The notes under the pieces are model-generated. The model made no database searches and had not been told where the DNA came from. It was given only the letters and a program-made list of their open reading frames with translations. A stretch of DNA of 64,000 nucleotides from Chryseobacterium fluminis (GTDB lineage Bacteria; Bacteroidota; Bacteroidia; Flavobacteriales; Weeksellaceae): the NCBI RefSeq assembly GCF_026314945.1, contig NZ_CP111121.1:2976001-3040000 (forward strand). Reading direction: 5' to 3'. A program made the position numbers and the translations under genes. Of the stretch, positions 23,337 through 32,708 are shown in pieces; position 1 is the first letter of the stretch, and the number at the start of each line of letters is the position of its first letter.

Positions 23337-23795
23337 ATGAAAAGTTTCATTGGGACATATGAGTGTAAAATTGACGACAAAGGCCGCTTAAAAGTTCCTT
23401 CATCATTAATTAAACAGATGGAAAACTTCGAGGATAAGGCATTTGTAGTCAAAAGATCCGTGTTCCAACCTTGCCTGGAAGTTTACCCTATGAATGCATG
23501 GGACAAAGTGATGGGCAAGATTAATAAATTAAACCGTTTCATTAAAAAGAATGCTGATTTCATCAGAATGTTTACGGCAGGAGTAAAAACGGTAGAATTG
23601 GATAATGCTGGAAGATTACAGATTTCAAAAGACCTGATGCATTTTGCAACCCTACAGAAGGATGTTGTTATTACAAGTGCAGGAGAGCTTTTTGAAGTTT
23701 GGGATAAAGAAGCCTATGAAAAAGTAATTTCTACCGATGAAGTTGATTTTGCAAGCCTCGCGGAGGATGTAATGGGCGCTTTTGATGAAGAATAA
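23337..23795 (+). CDS. mraZ: Transcriptional regulator MraZ
   Basis: 152 residues. The ATG at 23337 is chosen over a GTG at 23298 because the latter would lie inside the MraZ box and before the -7 element. Two SpoVT-AbrB-like DNA-binding halves are visible (IGTYECKIDDKGRLKVPSSL near the N-terminus and TVELDNAGRLQISKDLM in the middle), which in known MraZ form a ring that binds TGGGN repeats. First gene of the division and cell-wall cluster; rsmH follows after 38 bp. Confidence 0.95.
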   Translation: MKSFIGTYECKIDDKGRLKVPSSLIKQMENFEDKAFVVKRSVFQPCLEVYPMNAWDKVMGKINKLNRFIKKNADFIRMFTAGVKTVELDNAGRLQISKDLMHFATLQKDVVITSAGELFEVWDKEAYEKVISTDEVDFASLAEDVMGAFDEE

Positions 23796-23833
23796 CCGCG
23801 CTGTTAAAAAGCGTAAAAAAACACAATTTAGAC

Positions 23834-24727
23834 ATGTATCATAACCCCGTTTTGTTGAAGCAAAGTGTTGATGATTTGGTGACGAATCCAGACGGAACAT
23901 ACGTGGACTGTACTTTTGGTGGCGGTGGTCATTCGAAGGAGATCCTGAGCAGACTTTCGGATAAAGGAAGGCTGTTTAGTTTTGACCAGGATTTAGATGC
24001 CCTTAAGAATACAATAGATGACCCGAGATTTACCCTGATCAATCAGAATTTCAGATTTCTGGAAAATTCCCTGCTTATGTATGGTATTTCTCAGATTGAT
24101 GGGGTCCTGGCAGATCTTGGCGTTTCATCACATCAGTTTGATGAAGCGGAAAGAGGCTTTTCGACAAGAAGCGATGCGCCTCTGGACATGAGAATGAATG
24201 TAATGCAGGGGCTGGATGCCAAAAGAGTCATCAATGATTACGAGGAAGAGCAGCTGGCTGATATTTTTTATTATTACGGCGAACTGAGAGAAGCGAGAAA
24301 ACTGGCCAGAGATATTGTTCATCACCGGAAAAACAAGAGTATCAACACCACGGAAGATCTGAAAAAATTATTCAGCTATCTTCCTCCGCATAAAGTTAAT
24401 AAATTTTATGCCCAGCTTTTTCAGGCGATAAGAATTGAAGTAAACCAGGAACTGGAAGTTTTAAAGGAAATGCTGGTTCAGGCCTATAATGTTTTAAAAC
24501 CGGAGGGCAGACTGGTTGTAATCTCCTATCATTCATTAGAAGACAGGCTGGTCAAAAGATTTTTGAAAAACGGAATGTTTGAAGGGGAACCTCAAAGAGA
24601 CATTTACGGAAATTATAAAAAAGCATTCGAACTGGTAAAGAGCAAAGCGATCATTCCTGATGATAAGGAAATCGAAGAAAACTCAAGAGCGCGAAGTGCA
24701 AAAATGAGAACAGGAATAAAAGTGTAG
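23834..24727 (+). CDS. rsmH: 16S rRNA (cytosine1402-N4)-methyltransferase RsmH (MraW)
   Basis: 297 residues. N4-methylates C1402 of 16S rRNA in the decoding centre, using S-adenosylmethionine. Motif I is TYVDCTFGGGGHSKEIL, followed by the acidic FSFDQDLDA, then GVLADLGVSSHQFDEAERGF (motif IV region, DLGVSS) and the C-terminal VISYHSLEDRLVKRFLK. All are typical. Standard second gene of the dcw cluster, between mraZ and ftsL. Confidence 0.96.
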   Translation: MYHNPVLLKQSVDDLVTNPDGTYVDCTFGGGGHSKEILSRLSDKGRLFSFDQDLDALKNTIDDPRFTLINQNFRFLENSLLMYGISQIDGVLADLGVSSHQFDEAERGFSTRSDAPLDMRMNVMQGLDAKRVINDYEEEQLADIFYYYGELREARKLARDIVHHRKNKSINTTEDLKKLFSYLPPHKVNKFYAQLFQAIRIEVNQELEVLKEMLVQAYNVLKPEGRLVVISYHSLEDRLVKRFLKNGMFEGEPQRDIYGNYKKAFELVKSKAIIPDDKEIEENSRARSAKMRTGIKV

Positions 24728-24789
24728 TTTCTGGTTTACTGTTGAGGGTTTATAATCTCGCAACAAACAACCATTAACAGGTAAATGAG

Positions 24790-25158
24790 ATGGCAAAAAG
24801 AGCAACAACAAATCGCCCTCAGAAAAGATTAACCTTTATTGACATTATAAAGGGGAATTTCCTGAACCGTGATGAGATCAAAATACATTATAAGTATTTC
24901 CTCCTGTTGTTTATCTTAATGATGGCCATGATTTACAGCAATCACCTTGTCAACAAAAAGATTAAAATTGTTAACGCTTTAAAAGAAGAAACAGAAGAAT
25001 ATAAATCACGAAACGCTTACGCCCAAAGTAAGCTGATCAAAGTAAAAATGGAATCGCAATTGGGGAAAGAAGTGGCAAGGGACTCTTTAATGACCCTTGA
25101 AAATCATCCTCATAAACTGCTGATAAAACTGGACAGTACCGATGCAAAAGCAAAGTGA
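24790..25158 (+). CDS. ftsL: FtsL-like division protein
   Basis: 122 residues: a basic cytoplasmic tail (about 1-35), one membrane helix (YFLLLFILMMAMIYSNHLV) and an extracytoplasmic coiled coil (KIKIVNALKEETEEYKSRNA) ending in a Lys/Asp-rich tail. Sequence conservation in FtsL is poor, and the call rests on this topology and its fixed place between rsmH and ftsI. Its 3' end overlaps ftsI by 17 bp. It should recruit FtsI/FtsW to the septum with FtsQ. Confidence 0.88.
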   Translation: MAKRATTNRPQKRLTFIDIIKGNFLNRDEIKIHYKYFLLLFILMMAMIYSNHLVNKKIKIVNALKEETEEYKSRNAYAQSKLIKVKMESQLGKEVARDSLMTLENHPHKLLIKLDSTDAKAK

Positions 25159-27133
25159 ATACGATAACAAACGTAAAAAAACGTTAAGGTGGGGCTACCT
25201 CTTCGCAGTGGTAGCTTTGTGCGTGTTTGTAATGTTCATTGCAAGAATTATAATCCTTCAAAACACCAATGTCCAGGAAATCAAAGACGATTACATTAAT
25301 AAAAACTACCGCGAAGCCACTTTAAAAGCTGCCCGCGGAAACCTGTTTGCTTCAGACGGTTCGATCCTCGCCACTACCGTAATGCGTTACGATATCTATC
25401 TCGATTTCAAAACAATGAGGGATACCGTTTACACCAACAATATCGGTGCATTAACGGATTCCTTAAGCAAGATGTTCGGAAAACCAAGAGGTGAATTCAG
25501 AAAGAAATTTGATGAACAGAGAAGGAAAAAGAACCAGTATTATACTTTGGTGAAAGGTCTTGATTTTGATCAGTACGACAGAATAAGACAATTTCCTATT
25601 TTTAAAAAAGGTAAAAACAAAGGTGGTTTTATTGTTGACAGAAATTATAAACGGGAACTTGCCACATCTGAAATCGGAGCCGGAACGATCGGAATGGATG
25701 ACGGTGAGCATACGGCCGGGCTTGAGGGTGCTTTCTCAAAATACTTAAGAGGGACCGACGGAAAAAGATTAGAGCAGAGAATCAATTCTTCCCAATGGAA
25801 GCCTATTGATTTCTGGAAAGTTCAGGAACCTGTGGATGGCGAAGATGTTTACACCACTTTAGACCTTAGAATTCAGGATATCGCCCACTCCGCTTTAGAA
25901 AAACAACTGATCAATTTTGAGGCAAAACACGGAACTGTCATCGTGATGGAAGTCGAGACGGGTAAAGTGCGGGCTATGGTTAATTTAAGAAGAACCGAAG
26001 ACGGAGATTATGCAGATTCCTACAACTATGCCTTAAAAGATAATATAGAACCCGGATCTACTTTTAAAACCATTTCACTTCTGGCGGCAATGGATGATGG
26101 TTTTATTGACGAAAATACAACCGTGAACGTAGGAAACGGAGTTTGGGTATATGCCAAACAAAGGATTTCAGACGGTCACGGCGGCGGAACTTACGACATC
26201 AGTGACGTTTTGGCAAAATCCAGCAACGTGGGTACTGCAAAACTGATCACAAAGTATTATGCTGAAAAACCCCAAATCTTTCTGGATCACCTGAAACGCT
26301 GGAAGTTATTTGACAAAATGGATATCGAACTTCCGGGGATTACAAAGCCTAAAATTGTAACCCCTCAGAACAAAAGATGGAATGCTGCAACTTTAGCGTC
26401 TATCTCTTACGGTTATTCTTCAAACATTAATTTATTACAGTTAACGAGCTTTTATAATGGAGTTGCTAACGGTGGAAAAATGCTTAAGCCTTTATTCATC
26501 GACAAAATCATGAAAGACGGAAAGATCATGTACAGTGCAAAACCTGAAGTAATGGTCAACAGAATGGCATCTGACAAAGCGATTAAAATGATGACCAATG
26601 CGTTAACAAAGGCGGTTGAAAAAGGCACCGGACGAAGTATTTTTACTCCTAATTTAAAAATGGCAGGAAAAACCGGGACGGCCAGATTTGAATACTGGTT
26701 ACCGGGGCCGATGAAATACAGAGCCTCTTTCGCAGGATTTTATCCCGCAGATCATCCTAAGTACACCTGTTACGTAATGATCAGTGAGCCCAATACGGCA
26801 AAAGGGTTTTATGGAGGAACGGTTTCAGCACCTGTTTTCAAAGAAATCGCAGGAAAAACATTCCTGAAGACCCCTCAAAATGTTGAGAAAGAAATGCTTG
26901 TAGACAGAAAGGTTAACCTGAATAAAATGGTTGAGCCTAATGTAAAAGTAGTGGTAAGTAATAAACAGATGCCAGGCGTCGTAGGTCTGATAGGAAAGAA
27001 TGTAATTCCACAACTGGAAAATTTAGGCTACCGCGTTAATTTTAAAGGAGTAGGAAGAATAACAGAGCAATTTCCTATGGAAGGCACCACCATTAGTAAA
27101 AATCAGAGAATATATTTATCTCTGCAGAATTAA
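25142..27133 (+). CDS. ftsI: Septal peptidoglycan transpeptidase FtsI (PBP3) with PASTA domain
   Basis: 663 residues. A short cytoplasmic tail and a membrane anchor (about 15-38), a pedestal domain (AARGNLFASDGSILATTVMR), then the transpeptidase domain with SxxK at Ser306 (EPGSTFKTIS), SxN (LAKSSNVGTAK) and KTG at about 510 (AGKTGTARF). A single C-terminal PASTA domain (about 595-660; MPGVVGLIGKNVIPQLENLG) is present, as in Bacteroidota and Gram-positive homologues. It cross-links septal peptidoglycan in the periplasm with FtsW. It overlaps ftsL by 17 bp. Confidence 0.96.
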   Translation: MQKQSEYDNKRKKTLRWGYLFAVVALCVFVMFIARIIILQNTNVQEIKDDYINKNYREATLKAARGNLFASDGSILATTVMRYDIYLDFKTMRDTVYTNNIGALTDSLSKMFGKPRGEFRKKFDEQRRKKNQYYTLVKGLDFDQYDRIRQFPIFKKGKNKGGFIVDRNYKRELATSEIGAGTIGMDDGEHTAGLEGAFSKYLRGTDGKRLEQRINSSQWKPIDFWKVQEPVDGEDVYTTLDLRIQDIAHSALEKQLINFEAKHGTVIVMEVETGKVRAMVNLRRTEDGDYADSYNYALKDNIEPGSTFKTISLLAAMDDGFIDENTTVNVGNGVWVYAKQRISDGHGGGTYDISDVLAKSSNVGTAKLITKYYAEKPQIFLDHLKRWKLFDKMDIELPGITKPKIVTPQNKRWNAATLASISYGYSSNINLLQLTSFYNGVANGGKMLKPLFIDKIMKDGKIMYSAKPEVMVNRMASDKAIKMMTNALTKAVEKGTGRSIFTPNLKMAGKTGTARFEYWLPGPMKYRASFAGFYPADHPKYTCYVMISEPNTAKGFYGGTVSAPVFKEIAGKTFLKTPQNVEKEMLVDRKVNLNKMVEPNVKVVVSNKQMPGVVGLIGKNVIPQLENLGYRVNFKGVGRITEQFPMEGTTISKNQRIYLSLQN

Positions 27134-27195
27134 TTAGAAAGAAGACTCAAAGAGATATAGACAGAATAGGCTGAATCCTATTAAAGAATAAAGAA

Positions 27196-28656
27196 ATGCA
27201 GTTAAATGAATTATTGAACAGAGTTCCGGTCCTTGAAATTCACGGTGATAACACCCGTGAGATTTCAGATCTGGTATCTGACAGCAGGAAGATTACGGAA
27301 AACTCTTTGTATATCGCAATGAGAGGAACGGTTGTGGATGGACATTCATTTATTGCATCTTCCATTGAAAATGGAGCTAAAGCAATCGTATGTGAAGAAT
27401 TTCCTGAAAACTTCGCAGATAACATTACGTATGTTATGGTGAAAGATTCTTCCAGGGCTTTAGGGCAGCTGGCTTCCAATTTCTACGGAAATCCTTCTGA
27501 AAAATTAAAGCTGATAGGAGTTACGGGAACGAACGGGAAAACTTCAGTTTCTACCCTGCTTTTCGATGTATTTAAAAATTTAGGCTACGATTCTGCTTTA
27601 CTTTCTACGGTAGAAATCAGAATAGGAGAAAAAAAGATTCCGGCGACCCATACCACTCCGGATGTGATTACCATCAATAAAATTTTAGCCCAGGCTGTGG
27701 AAGAAGGTTGTGAATTCGCTTTTATGGAAGTAAGTTCTCACGGAATTTCCCAGAACAGGATCGAAGGTCTTCATTTTGAAGTAGCCGGATTTACAAATCT
27801 TACCCACGACCATTTAGATTATCATAAAACTTTTGACGGGTATTTAAAAACCAAAAAAAGGTTTTTTGATGAACTTCAGCATACCGCAGTTGCCATCACC
27901 AATATTGATGACAAGAACGGAAATGTGATGCTTCAGAACACAAAAGCAACAAAAAAGTCCTATGCCTTGAAAACAATGGCAGATTTCCATGGGAAACTTC
28001 TGGAAGTAGACTTTAACGGAATGCTGCTGAACTTCAATGGCAAAGAATTCTGGACAACGCTGACAGGAAAATTTAATGTTTATAATCTATTGCTTGTGTA
28101 CGCGATCGCTTCAGAGCTGGGTTTTGAGCAGGATGAAATTCTGCAGGCCATCAGTAAATTAAAAAGAGTTTCCGGAAGGTTTGAAACCTTCAAATCCGGC
28201 GGAGGAATTTTCTTTATCGTCGATTATGCACATACTCCGGACGCTCTGGAAAATATTCTGGACAGCATCAATGATATCAGAACAAAAAATGAAAGACTGA
28301 TTACTGTTTTCGGTTGCGGAGGAGACAGAGATCATTCCAAGAGATCAGAAATGGGAAATATCGCCACGAAGAAATCTACGCTGGCGATCATCACTTCAGA
28401 CAATCCGAGAACGGAAGATCCTGCAGTCATTATAAAGGAAATAGAAGCCGGCGTGGAGCCTCAGAACTTCAGCAAATACACTTCAATTCCGGACAGAAGG
28501 GAAGCCATAAAAATGGCCATCAAGTTTGCAGAACCTAAAGATATCGTTCTCGTAGCCGGAAAAGGTCACGAAACCTATCAGGAGATTAATGGGGTAAAAC
28601 AACATTTTGATGATAAGGAAGTAATCGATGAGCTTTGGAAATTAATGTCCAAATAA
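27196..28656 (+). CDS. murE: UDP-MurNAc-L-Ala-D-Glu ligase MurE (meso-DAP adding)
   Basis: 486 residues. Cytoplasmic ATP-dependent ligase of peptidoglycan synthesis. The P-loop is GVTGTNGKTSVSTLL, followed by HTTPDVI, FMEVSSHGISQNR, NLTHDHLDYHKTF and the carbamylated-Lys region (YLKTKKRFF). The substrate-selecting motif DNPR occurs in ITSDNPRTEDP, which marks enzymes that add meso-diaminopimelate and not lysine. The C-terminal AGKGHETYQ is also conserved. It lies after ftsI (62-bp spacer) and before mraY (108-bp spacer with a palindrome). Confidence 0.96.
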   Translation: MQLNELLNRVPVLEIHGDNTREISDLVSDSRKITENSLYIAMRGTVVDGHSFIASSIENGAKAIVCEEFPENFADNITYVMVKDSSRALGQLASNFYGNPSEKLKLIGVTGTNGKTSVSTLLFDVFKNLGYDSALLSTVEIRIGEKKIPATHTTPDVITINKILAQAVEEGCEFAFMEVSSHGISQNRIEGLHFEVAGFTNLTHDHLDYHKTFDGYLKTKKRFFDELQHTAVAITNIDDKNGNVMLQNTKATKKSYALKTMADFHGKLLEVDFNGMLLNFNGKEFWTTLTGKFNVYNLLLVYAIASELGFEQDEILQAISKLKRVSGRFETFKSGGGIFFIVDYAHTPDALENILDSINDIRTKNERLITVFGCGGDRDHSKRSEMGNIATKKSTLAIITSDNPRTEDPAVIIKEIEAGVEPQNFSKYTSIPDRREAIKMAIKFAEPKDIVLVAGKGHETYQEINGVKQHFDDKEVIDELWKLMSK

Positions 28657-28670
28657 AATTGAAAGACCGA

Positions 28671-28755
28671 ATGCATTTAAAATTTAAAAATTTGATAAAA
28701 ATATAAGGAATCCATCTTAAATAGACTGAATTTTTAAATTTTTAAATAATAAAAA
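28671..28755. repeat. AT-rich imperfect palindrome in the murE-mraY spacer
   Basis: AAAATTTAAAAATTTG near 28678 faces GAATTTTTAAATTTTTAAAT near 28729. It is one of several spacer-specific inverted repeats in the dcw cluster. Confidence 0.5.
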
Positions 28756-28764
28756 AAAAGAAAC

Positions 28765-30006
28765 ATGCTATACTATCTATATGAATATTTAACTGCCCAT
28801 GGAATACACGTTCCCGGATTAGGATTGTTACGATACATTTCTTTCCGTGCCGGAATGGCAGTTTTGTTTTCTCTAACCATTGCTCTTGTTTACGGAAAAA
28901 GAATCATCAATTACCTGAGAGCAAAACAGATGGGTGAGCTGGTTCGTGATCTTGGACTAGACGGGCAAAAGCAAAAAGAAGGAACTCCTACCATGGGAGG
29001 TCTGATCATCATATTGGCAACGCTGATCCCTGTTCTTCTGTTTACAAAAATTACCAATATATACATTGTCCTTCTTATCGTTTCCGTCATCTGGATGGGC
29101 GCCATTGGTTTTTTAGATGATTACCTGAAGAAAATCAAAAAAAATAAAGACGGATTAAGTGGTAAATTCAAAATTGTAGGACAGGTGGGATTAGGGCTAA
29201 TCATCGGAGTAACAATGTATTTCCATCCTGACATTACTGTTAAAAGAAAATATGCAGACGCAAAAGTGGTCAACAGGAATAATGTAGAGCAGAACTTCAT
29301 GCCTACCGAGAAAATCACTGTTTCTACTGTTCCGTTTACTAAAAATAATGAGTTTGACTACAGTGGAATCCTTTTTTGGATGAATGATAAAGATGCCCAC
29401 GAGTGGGCCTGGGTTGTTTTTATACCTATTGTTATATTCATTGTAACCGCAGTATCCAACGGCGCTAATATCACTGATGGAATTGATGGTCTCGCTGCGG
29501 GAACAAGTACCGTTATTTTATTGGCTTTAGGCCTTTTTGCCTACCTATCCGGGAACATCATTTTTGCGGACTATCTCAACATTATGTTTCTCCCTAATAT
29601 GGGTGAAACCACCATTTTTGTTGTCGCCATGGTGGGAGCTGTTATCGGCTTTTTCTGGTATAATACATACCCGGCACAGGTTTTCATGGGTGATACCGGA
29701 AGTCTTATGCTTGGGGGCGTTATCGCCGTCCTGGCCATCATTTTAAGAAAAGAATTGATGATTCCTGTGTTATGCGGAATCTTTTTAATAGAAAACTTAT
29801 CGGTAATGTTGCAGGTCGTGGTTTTCAAATACAGAAAAAGAAAATATGGGCTGGAATATGCCCAGACTAATAGATTGTTCAGAATGTCCCCTTTACATCA
29901 CCACTATCAGAAGGGAGGATTTCATGAGAGCAAAATAGTTAACCGAATGATCATCATCGGTGTAATGCTGGCCATTGTATGTCTGATTACGTTGAAGATG
30001 AGATAA
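28765..30006 (+). CDS. mraY: Phospho-MurNAc-pentapeptide transferase MraY
   Basis: 413 residues, integral membrane enzyme that transfers phospho-MurNAc-pentapeptide to undecaprenyl phosphate to make lipid I. Conserved motifs are [38 protein letters not shown] and [11 protein letters not shown]. It is about 50 residues longer than E. coli MraY, due to an inserted soluble stretch (about 150-205, between [11 protein letters not shown] and [11 protein letters not shown]), which I take as a Bacteroidota lineage insertion. The start lies 108 bp after murE. Confidence 0.96.
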   Translation: MLYYLYEYLTAHGIHVPGLGLLRYISFRAGMAVLFSLTIALVYGKRIINYLRAKQMGELVRDLGLDGQKQKEGTPTMGGLIIILATLIPVLLFTKITNIYIVLLIVSVIWMGAIGFLDDYLKKIKKNKDGLSGKFKIVGQVGLGLIIGVTMYFHPDITVKRKYADAKVVNRNNVEQNFMPTEKITVSTVPFTKNNEFDYSGILFWMNDKDAHEWAWVVFIPIVIFIVTAVSNGANITDGIDGLAAGTSTVILLALGLFAYLSGNIIFADYLNIMFLPNMGETTIFVVAMVGAVIGFFWYNTYPAQVFMGDTGSLMLGGVIAVLAIILRKELMIPVLCGIFLIENLSVMLQVVVFKYRKRKYGLEYAQTNRLFRMSPLHHHYQKGGFHESKIVNRMIIIGVMLAIVCLITLKMR

Positions 30007-30089
30007 TTTTTATAAAAGTAAAATAGTAAGGTAATCAGATTGAAAATACATGATATGCTTTACATTTTACATATTACAAAAAAATTAAT

Positions 30090-31427
30090 ATGAAAATAGT
30101 TGTTTTAGGAGGAGGTGAAAGCGGTTGTGGAGCTGCTTATTTGGCTAAAAAACAAGGTCTGGAGGTTTTTCTTTCAGACAAGGGAGCTATTAAAGATAAC
30201 TATAAGCAGTTTCTTATTGAAAATGAGATTCAATTTGAAGAACAAAACCATGATGAAGAAAGAATTCTGAATGCCGACTGGATCGTAAAAAGCCCGGGAA
30301 TTCCAAAGAAGGCCGATATTATTCATAAAATTCATGAGAGAGGAATCAGACTTTCTTCTGAAATTGAATTTGCTGCCGGGTTTACCGATGCAAAAATCAT
30401 AGCCATCACAGGAAGCAACGGAAAAACAACAACGACTTCATTAATATATCATATCCTTAAAAATGATGGATTAAACGTTGGGTTAGGCGGAAATATAGGC
30501 TACAGTTTTGCCAGACAGGTAGCTGATGAAAACCATGAATATTATGTATTGGAAGTAAGCTCTTTCCAGTTGGACGATATTCAGAATTTCAGACCTTATA
30601 TTTCTTTGTTGCTGAACCTGTCACAGGACCATCTGGATCAGTACAACTACAATTATGAAGAATATGCCTTAGCCAAATTCAGGATTACTGAAAACCAGGA
30701 GAATGATAATTTCTTCATCTACAATAAGGATGACGAAATGAGTAAAATCATTCTTGAAAAACTAGAGATCAAAGCCAAAATGATTCCTTTTTCCACAAAA
30801 GAAAAAGTAGCGGAAGGAGGTTTCATTAATGATGATAAAATAGAAGTTAAACTCAAAGATGATTTTTCAATGAAAATTGAAGAATTATCCCTTCTCGGAA
30901 CACATAACGTAGCCAACAGTCTGGCCGCTTCCATAGCAGGTAAGATATTACAGATTAATAATGAAAGTATCAGACATTCATTAATGACTTTTCAGGCCGT
31001 CGAACACAGACTGGAGTTTGTTTCTGAAATCGGAGGCGTTAAATACATTAATGACAGTAAGGCGACCAATGTCAATGCAGCCTATTATGCACTGGAAAGC
31101 ATGAAAACTCCTACCGTATGGATTGTGGGAGGACTGGACAAAGGAAATGACTACTCAGAAATTGAAGAGTTGGTTAAAAGAAAAGTTAAAGCGATTGTCT
31201 GCCTGGGAATTGATAATGATAAGATTATTAATTTCTTTAAAGACAAAATAGAGTTTATTTACGACACCTCAAGCATGGAAAAAGCGGTGGAGACTGCAAA
31301 AGCGCTGGCAAAGAAAGGAGATACGGTTTTATTATCCCCTTGTTGTGCTAGTTTCGACTTATTTCAAAGCTATGAGGACAGAGGACGTCAGTTTAAAGAC
31401 CAGGTATTAAAAGCCATAAGCCAATAG
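30090..31427 (+). CDS. murD: UDP-MurNAc-L-alanine:D-glutamate ligase MurD
   Basis: 445 residues. Cytoplasmic ATP-dependent ligase that adds D-Glu. The N-terminal nucleotide-binding KIVVLGGGESGCGAAYLAKK, the P-loop ITGSNGKTTTTSLIYHILK, VLEVSSFQLD, LNLSQDHLDQY, and the C-terminal NDSKATNVNAAYYALES and LLSPCCASFDLFQSYEDRG are all MurD hallmarks. It starts 84 bp after mraY and is followed after 6 bp by ftsW, so it is translationally close to it. Confidence 0.96.
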   Translation: MKIVVLGGGESGCGAAYLAKKQGLEVFLSDKGAIKDNYKQFLIENEIQFEEQNHDEERILNADWIVKSPGIPKKADIIHKIHERGIRLSSEIEFAAGFTDAKIIAITGSNGKTTTTSLIYHILKNDGLNVGLGGNIGYSFARQVADENHEYYVLEVSSFQLDDIQNFRPYISLLLNLSQDHLDQYNYNYEEYALAKFRITENQENDNFFIYNKDDEMSKIILEKLEIKAKMIPFSTKEKVAEGGFINDDKIEVKLKDDFSMKIEELSLLGTHNVANSLAASIAGKILQINNESIRHSLMTFQAVEHRLEFVSEIGGVKYINDSKATNVNAAYYALESMKTPTVWIVGGLDKGNDYSEIEELVKRKVKAIVCLGIDNDKIINFFKDKIEFIYDTSSMEKAVETAKALAKKGDTVLLSPCCASFDLFQSYEDRGRQFKDQVLKAISQ

Positions 31428-31433
31428 CAATAT

Positions 31434-32672
31434 ATGAACGAACAAGACACAGAAAGCAGATTTGAATTTCTAAAGGGTGATAAAGTACTTTGGATGGTCA
31501 TTCTTGTGATCTCCATTTTTTCTATCTTCCCTGTTTATTCTGCAAGTTCGAATCTGGAATATATTGTCAATAACGGGACCACTACCGGTCACGTTATCAA
31601 ACATATGTTCTTTGTAGTCTTAGGCCTGGGAATTATGAGAGTGGTCGGGATGGTAAAGTATGAATATATCGGGAAGCTCAGCAGCATTCTTCTTGGGTTA
31701 ATGATTATTCTGCTGGTCGTTACGATGTTTACAGGACAAACCATCGACGGAGCGAGCGCCTCCAGATGGCTGAAAATCCCGGGAACCCCGATTTCATTTC
31801 AGCCCTCTTCATTCGCTTTCTTAATGCTGATTATCTATCTGTGCAGATACCTGACCAAGAAAATTACCCGGGAAAGACTTCCGATCGAGAATATCATGTA
31901 TATTTTCGGACCTATTTTACTGGTCTTTGTATTGGTGGCAAAAGATAACGGATCTACAGCGTTAATGATTTTAATGGTCTCAGTGATCGTTCTGATTATC
32001 GGTCAGCTGCACTGGAAATATATCGCAGGATTTATTTCAGCATCGTTTGTAGCGATTGTCTTCTTTTTAGTAATTGCACTCAATACGAATATGATCGGGG
32101 GGAACCGTGTTCATACCTGGATGAGCCGTATTGAAACATTTACATCAACCAAAGCAAAGACAGCCGATGTAGACGATGAAAGTCTGAAGGCCAAAAACTA
32201 TCAGGTCATGCAGGCAAAAGCCGCCATTGTTCATGGTGGAATCACAGGTATGGGACCCGGAAAAAGTGCTTTAAAACAAATGCTTCCACAATCTGCATCC
32301 GACTTTATTTTCGCTGTTATTGTTGAAGAGTACGGTGTTATCGGCGCTGCTTTTCTCATCAGTTTATATTTAATTATGATGATCCGTATCGTGATGATTG
32401 CCAGCAAGATGCCCGCATTTTTCGGATCCCTGCTGGTCCTCAGCCTCGGGGTGATGATATTCATACAACTTGCTGTCAATATTGCAGTTGCAGTGAATTT
32501 AATCCCTGTTACCGGGCAACCGCTGCCATTGATCAGTTACGGAGGAACCTCGATGTTGGTAACATATTTGCAGTTGGGAATTATTTTAAACATAAGCTCC
32601 AGAATACAGATTTATGATGAAGAAGGAATGGGTAAAAAACAAAGCATAGCCGAGATCAACGATATCGCTTAA
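31434..32672 (+). CDS. ftsW: Peptidoglycan glycosyltransferase FtsW (SEDS)
   Basis: 412 residues with about ten membrane helices. SEDS-family polymerase of septal glycan strands, the partner of FtsI. Conserved features are VYSASSNLE after helix 1, DGASASRWLKIPGTPISFQP then SSFA, VAKDNGSTALMILMVS (the catalytic Asp region is in the large loop), YQVMQAKAAIVHGGITGMGP and the terminal TGQPLPLISYGGTSMLVT. The start is 6 bp after murD, and murG follows after 36 bp. Confidence 0.95.
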   Translation: MNEQDTESRFEFLKGDKVLWMVILVISIFSIFPVYSASSNLEYIVNNGTTTGHVIKHMFFVVLGLGIMRVVGMVKYEYIGKLSSILLGLMIILLVVTMFTGQTIDGASASRWLKIPGTPISFQPSSFAFLMLIIYLCRYLTKKITRERLPIENIMYIFGPILLVFVLVAKDNGSTALMILMVSVIVLIIGQLHWKYIAGFISASFVAIVFFLVIALNTNMIGGNRVHTWMSRIETFTSTKAKTADVDDESLKAKNYQVMQAKAAIVHGGITGMGPGKSALKQMLPQSASDFIFAVIVEEYGVIGAAFLISLYLIMMIRIVMIASKMPAFFGSLLVLSLGVMIFIQLAVNIAVAVNLIPVTGQPLPLISYGGTSMLVTYLQLGIILNISSRIQIYDEEGMGKKQSIAEINDIA

Positions 32673-32708
32673 CATCAGAGCAAGAGTAAAGAAACAAGAT
32701 AAAAAAAA

